Source: Sphagnum compactum (Eukaryota > Bryophyta > Sphagnopsida > Sphagnales). Taken from it: a DNA stretch of 64,000 nt. Below are positions 24,868 to 34,565 of the stretch, piece by piece (position 1 is the stretch's first letter; every line of letters begins with the position of its first letter). Under the pieces are notes generated by a model, which was given only the letters and a program-made list of their open reading frames with translations, searched no databases and was not told the origin of the DNA. Both the position numbers and the translations under genes were made by a program. The stretch lies in contig OZ234495.1 of assembly GCA_965153455.1 (NCBI GenBank), positions 19,092,875-19,156,874 of the forward strand, in the 5' to 3' direction.

Positions 24868-25113
24868 TCACTTTCATGTGTATGGGTGAGGATAGGAGAA
24901 TAATTAATATTGTATGTTGAATTTGTGGTAATCTCAAAATAAGGGGTGTGATGGAGATCCATTACAACACATTAAATTTTACACCTGTAAGTCTTAAAAA
25001 ACAAATCTCCAATCACACCCACCCTTTATTATTTGTGCCTCTACCAATGTTTATCACATTCAATATACAATGTTAATTTTTCTCACATCCCCACCCATAA
25101 ACATGAAAGAGTG
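24868..25113. mobile_element. Inverted-repeat element with arms of about 95-105 bp
   Basis: The left arm (about 24868-24960) begins CACTTTCATGTGTATGGGTG and runs through ATTAATATTGTATGTTGAAT and GGGGTGTGATGGAGAT. The right arm (about 25008-25113) is its inverse: ATCTCCAATCACACCC, CAATATACAATGTTAAT, CCCACCCATAAACATGAAAG. The loop is about 50 bases. No ORF. It resembles a MITE or foldback element. A third, same-orientation copy of the right arm lies at 25950-26050. Confidence 0.65.
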
Positions 25114-25601
25114 ATGATGACAATATAAGGTCATAGACTATTTTAAGGTTGTCACCTAACTTGCCAATAATCATTATGTTGGCCAATCAAGTTCAGTCAT
25201 TTCCTCTTATTGGCCTCAATGGAAGGTGTTCTATGTTGGGCATCTTTACAAGCACATTATAGAGTTTCATTGCTATGCTTGATCCAAAATATAGTGTATA
25301 GGTCATTTTATAGTTATGGGTGCTCAACTAATATAGTAAACCGACTGGTGACTGAACCTTGAAGCACTCAAGGCAGGCCGAATTCAAGGGGAGGGCTTCA
25401 TTGTTTCTGGTGTCCAAACAAAACTTGAACCCCTTCTCTTGGTGCATCTGACACACTAACAATCATAAAAAAACAAATTAGAAATGAAAAAATTATGACC
25501 CCTCAAATAGGTCTTTAAAAAAAACAAACCACTAAACATTACAAAGGCTGGTTCCCAAACACTCAAAAAATTCCTTATATGTTGCTCTGTTACTATTAGA
25601 G

Positions 25602-25869
25602 TTCAAAGATGATTTGTAAAACCTCAGGTGGTGCTTCATAACATTTGAAATCGTTTAAAATGAATAAAATAATAAGAAAGTTATGAAGTTTGAAAGTAGG
25701 AGGGGTCATAATGAAGAAAAATGACAAGAACCATGTTTTGCAATTGAAAAAAAATGTTTTCTTTATGGCTCTTCTTGGGCTGGTCCCTTGGCTTTGCATT
25801 GCAAAGATGATTTGTACGGCTTGAGAAGGCGCTCCTATATAACATTTTAAATCACTCAAAATGAAGAAG
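25602..25869 (-). repeat. Duplicated ~65-bp segment, spacing about 200 bp
   Basis: AAAGATGATTTGTA...TAACATTT(G/T)AAATC...AAAATGAA occurs at about 25602-25665 and again at about 25803-25869. Both copies fall in one minus-strand open frame (25596-25889), where they read FILSDLKCY and FILNDFKCY followed by VQIIF or LQIIF. I do not recognise the frame as a protein family, and a coding role is unproven. Confidence 0.5.
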
Positions 25870-25949
25870 AATTGACAAAGACCTGCCAAACAAACTGCTC
25901 GGTCATAGGCAGGTGATTGGTAGTGGGCCAGTTTACGCTACCACTTATT

Positions 25950-26050
25950 GGGGCCTCTAATAATGTTCATCACATCAACATGCCATGGTATAGGATTATT
26001 TCCAAATCCTCGTCTATAAACATGAAGAAACGTGACAATACCTATAATAA
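25950..26050 (+). repeat. Third copy of the inverted-repeat arm
   Basis: GCCTCTAATAATGTTCATCACAT, read in parts, together with CTATAAACATGAAGAAACGTGACAATA, matches the right arm of the 24868-25113 element with diverged bases between. It may mark the far end of a larger element beginning at 24868, or be a separate solo arm. Confidence 0.45.
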
Positions 26051-26616
26051 GAAAGGAAATTTTAATTCAACCACTTGAATTGATCAAGTGGCTACTTTTT
26101 TATTACCTAGTTGAGACTATTGATTCTTCTTCAGTAAGATGACTAGGGTACTCTTGAATTTTTTTAAAAAAAAATTGTACACAATGAATGCCCTTTGCAA
26201 GCATTGAATCTGGATCTTGTGCAAATACACTTGGCCCAAATAATAGCCTTTGTTTGGCCAAAGCCCAAACTGGCTTATAAATAAATGTTGGACTTCATCC
26301 AAAATATGCTTGCTGTGCAGGCCAATGGCAGAGCTCCTCTTTATTAGGGCAGAAAAAAAAATATATATATATTACACCTTAACACGGACCCAGGGGAGCA
26401 GTAATTCTCCACACAGTTTTCATGTTTAGGGTTTCACCAACTTGTGTCGTCACCATGAAAAGCCAGCCAGGGGAATAAGAAATGAGCCAGCTGGACAGAA
26501 CGCTGCCTCATGTCAGACACACCTGTGACTAGAGTGGGTGTCTACGACACACGCCAGATGTTGACACTAGGTGCCAGGTGGCCTGCAACTCACAAATTCA
26601 ACCAAACCAAAGGCCA
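26051..26616. other. Intergenic DNA, no gene seen
   Basis: Contains a short TA run near 26360-26372. No supported coding sequence. Confidence 0.45.
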
Positions 26617-27520
26617 ATTGGGGGCATCCCTTTTTAAAATTTTATTACTCTTTTTCTTTTTCTCCCTCCCTCCTTCTTCTTTTGCGCTTTTTGGGGGGGG
26701 GGGGGGGAGCAGTTTTTTCTCCACTTTCAACTCCAAAGGCCCAATTGGGGCCACCCTCTTTTCTTTTCTTTTTCCCCCTTCTTCTTCTTCTTCTTTTGCG
26801 GTTTTTGCCAGCTCCTTAGTTTCAATACCAATGGCAGCGATTTTGTTTTTGGGGGGGGGGGGGGGGGGGGGGGCACATTTTCACCATTTTGTAAAAAATA
26901 TTTTGAAAAAATAACATTCTGTCATAAATTCTCTCTTTTTCAAAAAAAAAAAATCGCCTAAAAAACCAAAATGTTATTAAAAATTTGCAAAAAAACAATT
27001 GCCACAAATAACCTACAATATATAGGCTAGGGGTGCTTAAAATTTTCTACTCCTTTCCTATTTTGAATACTACAGTAGCACCTTTTCAGGTTTAGCAGTA
27101 ATTAAAATTATTTTTGGAAATGCACAACTTCTTAAAAACTACCGCTTTGAAACGTCCAAATTTAAGAGAATTACAAAGAAGGGGAAAATACAAAAATTTG
27201 TCTCATTATGTTATAGAGAAGTTTAGAGTCCAGGAAACCTACCAAATAAGCTCCCTATATTTATTGCTGAAATTTCATTTATTACTATTATTATTATGAT
27301 TGCTGAAGTGGATTCTGAAAAATAAAATAATTATTCGGCATTGGAGTGCAGAACCTGAAAAGGTACTAATCTATTTTTAAAAATTTTGGCTAAATATACT
27401 TATGGATGATTGCCAATTGAGCAAAGTCACAAAATTGGAAAAAAAATTCCTTTTAAAAATTTCTCTTTTCTTTTTCCCCTTTCTTTCTTTTGCGCTTTTT
27501 GGCAGATCCGCCCGTTTCAA
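26617..27520 (+). repeat. Three copies of a pyrimidine-rich module upstream of the SDR gene, with poly-G tracts
   Basis: A C/T-rich run ending in CTTTTGCG(C/G)TTTTTG occurs three times. Copy 1 (about 26617-26692) and copy 2 (about 26737-26812) are both led by AAAGGCC(C)AATTGGGG. Copy 3 (about 27455-27506) ends TTTTTGGCAG. Copy 1 runs into 15 G's (26693-26707), and copy 2 is followed by 23 G's (26851-26873). Copy 3 sits in the G+C-richer leader of the SDR gene and looks like a polypyrimidine/AG splice acceptor. Open frames here are homopolymer-coded and rejected as genes. Confidence 0.55.
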
Positions 27521-28419
27521 CGCTTCTCGCAGCTCTCGCGGAGGAAACGGGGGCCACAACGAGCGAGTGAGGGAGCGAGGCTGTTGGAGAGCGCCGGGGG
27601 AAGGGGGTTTGGAGCAGTCTGGAGACTCGGTTTCGCTCGCGCAAATGAAGCTCTCCGCATGAAGAAAACAAAGAACAAGAACAAGAACAATTAGCAGCAG
27701 CAGCAACAGAAGCAAACACGACAGAAAGAACGTATGATAACTCTGTTTTTTTTTCCCTCTGTTTTTGGCCGCTTTGGTTTTGTCTTGATCCATTACGGAA
27801 TGTTGGCAGAGTTTGAAGGAGCGAACAAATAAGAAAACTCTCTTGTTTTGCGGTGTGTTAGACTTTGTTTCTGAAGGCTTCAGTCAATTCTCCTCGTTGT
27901 AATTTTATTTTATTTTTTCCCCTACGCACTTAAAATTAGATTGTTGTGAAAAGCTGTTGTACAAGGGGGTTAGGTGAAGTGGTGATGTGCGGTTCTTTGT
28001 AGTTGTGTTTCTTTTTCTTGGAGAGGATCTTTACTGGTATGTGTCCATCGTTCAGTTTTTTTTCCCTTCTTCTGCGTCGGATGCTCAGATGCATGATTTT
28101 GTTGAGAATGATGAAATCCTGGAAACGTTGTTGAGAGACAAACAGACAGACAGAGAACCGAAGATGTGTTAGTTGTCCGTGTGGTCCTGGCCTCCGATCT
28201 GTGAAACTCTGTGGTGATGGCTTTTCGTCAAAAGCAGAAGAAGGTCTCGGTTTTCCTCCACACATTGTTGCAGGGCTATTATTGTTTGCGAATAGGCCCC
28301 CGGCAGAAGAGGCTGTTTTCCGTGTTTTGAACTGATCGACTGAATTTAGTAGTAGGATTGCACAATTTGGTTGCAGACTGTTATTCTACCGAAATAACCA
28401 AGCTTTGACAGCAGAAGAG
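27521..28419 (+). promoter_or_regulatory. Probable promoter/5' leader of the SDR gene
   Basis: CpG and G+C content rise sharply from about 27500, as in plant transcription-start regions, and the SDR initiator ATG is at 28420. Short upstream frames and several AG|GT pairs suggest an untranslated leader, perhaps with an intron. Transcription start and splice sites cannot be fixed from sequence alone. A TATA-like AATATATAGG occurs near 27017. Confidence 0.4.
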
Positions 28420-30553
28420 ATGAGCCAGAGACTGAAAGTACTCGTTGTTGGGTGCAGCAGTGGAGTAGGCTTTCAGGTAACTCCATTCTCACCCCAATCT
28501 TTTGTATCCTTTGTCATCTCATACATGCCAGAGAAGATTTGACTTCAATTTCCAATTTCAGGCTATTTCAGCTTTGACCTTCTGCAGGAGATTTGCAGTG
28601 GATTTGGATTGTACTCTTGTCATCTCTGTAATTCTGGCAGGATTTAGGGTTTCAACCGATAACACCCCATGAAAGTCCCTTTGTCCTTTCCCTGTTGCTT
28701 ATACTTTATCTTTGTACCTTGTTGACAAGAATTGTGGGTTTGTCTAGGTGACCAAGACATTGCTAACAGAAGGTGACAGGTTTCAAGTGTTTGCACTAGT
28801 TCGTAACCAGGAGCGGGCAGCCAAAGCTCTTGGTAAGCTTTTTCTATGTTGGGACTTAGATCTTTGCAGTACACATCATTGTTTGTATAAGGTGCCAAAG
28901 GAATGCCTCAAGCAGTGTCAACTAGTCATATTGGTCTGATACAGAGGTTTTTTAACAGATTCTCCTTGTGGCTGGTGTGGGGTTCCTGTGTGCATGGTGA
29001 TGTGAAACAGCATATGGGGTATCAAGGGTAACTTTTATTCATGGGGATATCACAAAGCCAGAGACTTTGTGGCCAGCTTGCCACGGAATGGATGCTGTTG
29101 TCTGCACAGCAGGGGCTAGGGCAGGCTGGCGGCTCCCTTGCTGGAATCAGGACACGCCTAAATGTGTTGATTTTCAGGGGGTTAAGGACTTATCTGAAGC
29201 AGCTGCACTTGCAGGGGTAAACAGTCTTCTGATATGCACAAGCAATAGATATATGTGTCAAGAACCCTGCTAAAACCCTGAATGAACCTGAACAAGAAAC
29301 CTTTGAATCTCATATCAAAACGTAGACACTATCTGGAAGCTAAGACTTAGAACTAAGAAACTGAATCTTAAGAGCCAGCCTTATCTAAGTTTGACCTCTC
29401 TCATTACTGGAACAAGCAGGCTTAGGTTCATTGTTACCATTTTCTCTGATTTATTTTTGTATTACTCTGTTGTTTCATATGTGCAATTTGTGATCGTTTG
29501 GGGTTTATGCATTGCAGGTTCCTAAATTTGTGCTGGTGTCATCTGTGGCTGTGACACGGACATGTGACAAAATCTCCCTCCTCCTTAACACATTATTTGG
29601 GCGTGTTCTCCATTGGAAATTTTTGGTGAGGAAGTCATCCATGTTTGTCTTTTATAAGGAAGCATCTTCTAGGCCAAGAACAGAATAATGGACAGTGTGC
29701 TCTGTTTGCCAAACTGGTTTAGTAGTATTTATGTGGTTCCCAATAGCAAGAGATGTCCAGCCTATTTTTAGTGTATGCAAGTTAAGGTTTAATGGATGTT
29801 TAAGAGGTTTACTGTAATCAGGTGGTTGCTGGCAATGGTGGGAAGTAAAGCCTTGATTGGTTGTAGCTGGTCACTATCATGTTGGGCTACAGAGAGCTGC
29901 TCATAAGACATGCACAGTCCACTATTTTTAATATGTCATGCACTAATCAGCTTAAATGCCTTTCTTCAGGGAGAGGAAGCAGTGAGACAAGCATACAGAC
30001 ATGAGGATCTAGCCTACTACATTGTTAGACCAGGAGGCCTGAATAACAATCTTGGTGGGATGCAAGGACTCACAATTGAACAAGGTACATCATGAAGATT
30101 AACTTTGCCTCAAAAACAAGAAATACTTGTCATGGAATTGGCATTTGGTTTCCATTGTGTGTTGTTTTCATCTTTTCCACAGCATCTTTCATCACTTAAT
30201 CTTAGCCCCCACTATTAACACTGAGATTGGTTGTATTTTGAATATCATAGCTGATCACAAGCTCAGGGTAGTCCCTGCCCATACACTTTGAACTCAAGGT
30301 AAATTTGTTGTAATTGGGTTGTCATCTCTGATGGTATTCAGGGGATCAAGGCAATGGGAGGGTCTCCCGCATTGATGTGGCCTCAGTTGTTGTGGCCTGT
30401 GTGGAGGGCCACAGTACCCCCAATGTTTCATTTGAAGTCTATAACAACAAAAACAAATATGCCCCTGAGGAAGACTTGAAGAAACTCTACAGCCTGGAGC
30501 CTGATGAACCAAGAGAAGGTGATGCTCAAGTTACTGGAATGCTTTTGCCATGA
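28420..30553 (+). CDS. Atypical short-chain dehydrogenase/reductase, NAD(P)-binding Rossmann protein
   Basis: Six exons with GT-AG introns: 28420-28476, 28748-28832, 29011-29216, 29518-29625, 29970-30084 and 30342-30553 (TGA). They give 260 residues, and phases agree at every join. The N-terminus has a beta strand plus dinucleotide loop (KVLVVGCSSGVGFQV). It is followed by a DLAYYIVRPGGL motif and RIDVASVVVACVE, both typical of the atypical SDR/NAD(P)H-binding families that include Ycf39- and TIC62-like proteins. VSSVAV marks the usual strand before the active-site region. The classical SDR Tyr-x-x-x-Lys pair is not evident, so it may bind NAD(P) without classical catalysis. No transit peptide is obvious. 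The last exon could also end at a donor, GAGAAG|GTGATG, with further exons beyond; the simple stop is preferred because length and C-terminus fit. Substrate unknown. Confidence 0.87.
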
Positions 30554-33500
30554 TATCTGTTTGTTTCTTGAGATGGAGAATCAACTTTTAAGGTTTCTGG
30601 ATCCTGCATTGCCAAATTGGTGCTAAACAGCCAAGATTGAATCTGCAAGGTGACTGAAGATAAAGGTGAGGACACAAATGTCTTCTGCCAGTCATCTTGT
30701 GCATCTCTTTTTTGTCAATGCTGGATTATTGTTAATTATTTGCCCTGTACCACATGCAAAGACCTGAATTGGAATTGCTACTTTGTTGATGTTCAAAAAG
30801 TCTTTAACTGGGGGTTGAGTGGAGAAAATACTAGCATTCTCAATAACAAAATTTCCCCAACTCCTATAAGAAGAGTGACAAGTCTTATAGTCAGGTACTG
30901 ACTGTTTTCAATTGCAGGCTCTATCCTTTAAGCAAAGACCCTAGCACTATTTTGAACTCATCATGTCAATGGCTTCAAATCTTTTTACACTAACCTCATT
31001 GAGATAGATCCTTCTTTAGTAATGCACTCTGTAAGGTCAGAGTGCCTAATTCTTTATGTGGGGGAAACAATTGAGCAGTGAATGAGATGCTTTGTTATGT
31101 ATCTCCAGTTATGAGGCTGATTGCAGTAGGCCAAATTTTGAGGAGAATATTAATACTCATCTATACCCAGTGTTGGAGCTGGTGAAGTCATTGGGGAGTA
31201 ATGGCAGGTGGGCACTGCCATTCATGATGAAGGTGATAGTCTGATACTTGGTGAGTGTCATATGACTACTCTCAATTCTAATCCTCTTCATTTTGGTTTG
31301 GTGGAAACTAATACAAAAGTTACCTTTTTAGAATGCTCTTGTGGAGGTTCCTTTGATGCTGCCCTGGTCAAAGAGATCCCATCTTCAGTTGGTTTAAATC
31401 ATTTTTTTCAATTTCTGTCTGTTCTGAGCAAAATGGAATGTGGATCATGCTTGTGCTGAAAAATGTATTTGAATGATCCATTCCACCTCTACTTATATAG
31501 AACACGAATTGCCAATCACTTCGTGGTGAAGCATGTTCTTAATGATAAATTTGGATAGGGCTTTTGAATAAGGATCCTTGATAGTATAAAAGATCATTGT
31601 TGGAAAGGAATTTGCAAAGCATGGGTTTGCTTGGTTGAATTCCACAGTGGGATATGAAATCTGATTGTCATGTTTCTAGGTATGGGCTCATGTCTTGACT
31701 CTCTTTTCAGGTTAATTGTAAGTATTGAGAAATTTTCAGTACATGTAAGGATATGGACGGGTGTCAAGCTATCCCAGAAAGCAGTAATTTAGCCATTGAT
31801 TTCTGGTTATATGCATCTACCTGGCACCTGCCCATTGTCTTTCTTTGATGTGGAAAAACCTGGGGCCAAGATGAAGACATTTCTGTAGACAAGCTGGTCT
31901 CCGTACACTTGAGCATCTGAAATCACAACCTCAATCCAAATCCAAACCGAGGTTTTCACTTGCTTGATAGTTTCAAATCCAGTTTTCTTGAACTAAGTAT
32001 CTTTCGCTCGAGATTAATTCTGACAATGCACAATTCTAAACTTAGAACAAATATCTAGAGCCTAACTGCAATTCTTATATATTGCAAATATTACAGGAAA
32101 TTTTGGGGCAAATGTAAAACCCTGAAATGGATCTGAAACTGAGAGGTTAAAGAGATTTCCAGTTCAATTTGCCATAAAATTCCCTGGAAGTAGATGACTT
32201 TAATTCTAGAATTTTGTAACTGGATTAATACTAGTTTCTACTTGAAGTATTAATCCATGGCTTATTTCTGCTTTGTAGTAGATATAGACGAAAGGATATC
32301 AAGATTAGATACAAAACAATTCAAAGCTGCTGGAATTTGTTCTCTTCCAGTTAACTGGATGAACAAGGCGTTTAGTTACCGTATGGGTAAATCAAATGGC
32401 TTATTTTGAAATTTGGAAGCATTCTACATCTCATTTCTTGCAAGTTGAAGTTCTAATGAATGATAGCATGTATGTGTATGTATACTGAGTGTAAAGACTA
32501 AAGACCTGCAGTGGCAGCGACGATGGTTTTTTTTTTGAAAAAAATTTCACATGATAGAGATCTCCGCAAAGTAATGAAAACACAGCACCACCTGTTTGTT
32601 CATAATGGAGGTAAGACTTCTAAAAAAACAGTGAAAAAAAGTACACTGGGTTTCAAAGAGGGACTGAAACTCTCAGATTAGCACCAAATTTGGCCAAATC
32701 TGAGTTTTGCCCTCCCTTTCTTTCTTAATGGCTTTCAATCAACTACTCCTATTGCTATGTGTCCTGCATCTATATTTAATCCTGAGTTCCAGCATTTTAT
32801 ATTCATATTTAATATATTTTCATTACTTTGCAGATAACAATGTTTAGAGATTGAAAGAGAGGTTGGGGGATGAAAGAAGGACTCCTCATCACTTCACGAA
32901 TAATTCTATACCTGATGAGGATCGATCATGTATCCATGAGGGGAAAAAATGAAACAATTACATAAGTTCGCATTACGTTTTTTGAAATGCTCACTTTGGT
33001 AGAGGAAAATTTTCAGTCTTGCCCTCCAACTACACTATGAAAATGAATGCAGGTCTTTACAAAACCTTGGAGGTCCAATGAATTTCATGCTATCGGAACT
33101 AGTAGTACTAGAAACATTTAATACCTACCTAAGTGATTATGGTAGTGTTTTCTCAACCAAAGGGAAGGGAACCAGTGACCCTTAAGGGTTGTCAGTTGAA
33201 ATCTCTCATCAAGACTCTGGATGAATGAAACAAAGAAGCTTGAAGTTAAATACTGGGTCACACGTTGCAAGGTGGGAGTAAGAGTTATTCCATTTGCAAC
33301 AAACCCCTCCTTCATTTGGTTATTTGATTTCCTTTACTTAATTGCATCAACTTATGAATTGATAAATATGAAATCTTCCTTTTGGAGCACATAAACTAGA
33401 AGTTCCCACCACAAATATATCTAGTTAAAAATTATGATAGTAAACATACACTGCAAGTTGAACCTCATATGAACTCGGGGCCTAACCACATGAGAAGACT

Positions 33501-34224
33501 TCTTGTTGCATTAAGAGTATCAAAGTGTTTTAACCTTTGTTAATGGGGACAAAGGTTTTGGTGTGCGCTCTTTAAAAAGGGAAATAAATGCATGCATTTG
33601 TAGCGTAAGGTCCTTCAACATTGTAACGTGATATTCCTATTCAATATCAAAATTATGAAGATTCTTTTGAAAATATGAAAGAGAACACCCTATTTGAACC
33701 AATGTTTTTTCTTGGCAATTATAGCCAATGTTGTGATGATTCATAGAAAGATTTAGTCAAATTGGGCTACAAGCTAAATATGAAAATAATTTTGTAAAAC
33801 ATCCTTCCATGTTTTCGGCTACCTACTTGGACCACTTATAGAAATCTGGTAATTTTTCTTAAATTTTATTGAAAATTTTGGTATTGAAAATCTCAAAAAC
33901 CACATGATTTTAATGATTTTTATTTTTAATATATAATTTTAGCTATATATAGCCAGCAAAAATAAGGCTGATTCAAACATTGGCCATATAATTACAAAAT
34001 TAGTTTTAAAAACAATAATCCACTTTTGGCTCCATTACTTGTCATAAAATGAGGTTGTTGCATGTTGGGAATACATCACTGAAATATGGTGAAGGGTTTC
34101 ATTTAACATTCCAAATCTTGAGGTAGTGCCCTAATTTCATTCATTAAAAAAAAAGATGATCTAATTAGGAAAGTTGAATAGGTTCACCATAAAAACTAAT
34201 GCCTCTTGGTTTTGATTTTCAGGT
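30554..34224. other. 3' flank of the SDR gene and intergenic DNA
   Basis: The first kilobase is of mixed composition and probably contains the SDR 3' UTR. No clear polyadenylation signal is placed. A plus-strand frame at 31208-31459 is unrecognised and lacks homology that I can name. The remainder to 34.2 kb is A+T-rich with no supported gene. Confidence 0.4.
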
Positions 34225-34565
34225 TCCTTGATAAACTAATTTATGTGAAGATGTTTGCCAAGATAACCTTCAAAATGTTTACTTTGTTGTGAAGATGATA
34301 ACCTCATAAACTAACTATGGTCACATTGAACATGTTGTCATGCCTTTTGCCTCATGAATTCATCAACTGTCTTTCACATGATATACAACTTGAATACTTG
34401 GATGATTTCATTTTTTGTTGAATTGATGACATCTTCAATTTCTTGAATAATGTGCATGAATTTCAATATCACATATGACTTGTTTTTAAAAAGCTTCAAG
34501 CTATTAAATTCCATGAAAAAAAAATCAAATGTGAAATTTACAAAAGCCAATTTGATTTTTTTATG
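34225..34565 (+). pseudogene. Ty3/gypsy-like reverse transcriptase remnant
   Basis: Across several frames and stops the plus strand reads DKLIYVKMFAKITFKMF, then YGHIEHVVMPF, then LEYLDDFIF, then IDDIFNFLNNVHEFQYHI and LVFKKLQAIKF followed by KCEIYKSQFDFF. These appear in the order of Ty3/gypsy RT motifs: the DL-x-x-GYHQI region, YGHYEF-VMPFGL, the Y-x-DD active-site area, and KC-F-K-x-x-V-FLG. The frame is broken by several frameshifts and stops, so it is a dead fragment. No LTRs were found. Confidence 0.55.

Noticed and set aside
26510-26914. 134-codon plus-strand frame with Gly and Phe runs
   Set aside because: It is coded by poly-G and CTT tracts and overlaps duplicated pyrimidine modules, with no protein resemblance.
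27377-27793. 138-codon minus-strand frame and overlapping plus-strand frames
   Set aside because: They lie in the SDR leader/promoter, are dominated by runs of Leu, Lys, Arg and Ser from simple sequence, and match no family.
31208-31459. 83-codon plus-strand frame downstream of the SDR gene
   Set aside because: No family resemblance, lies in probable 3' flank, and nothing links it by splice sites to the SDR exons.
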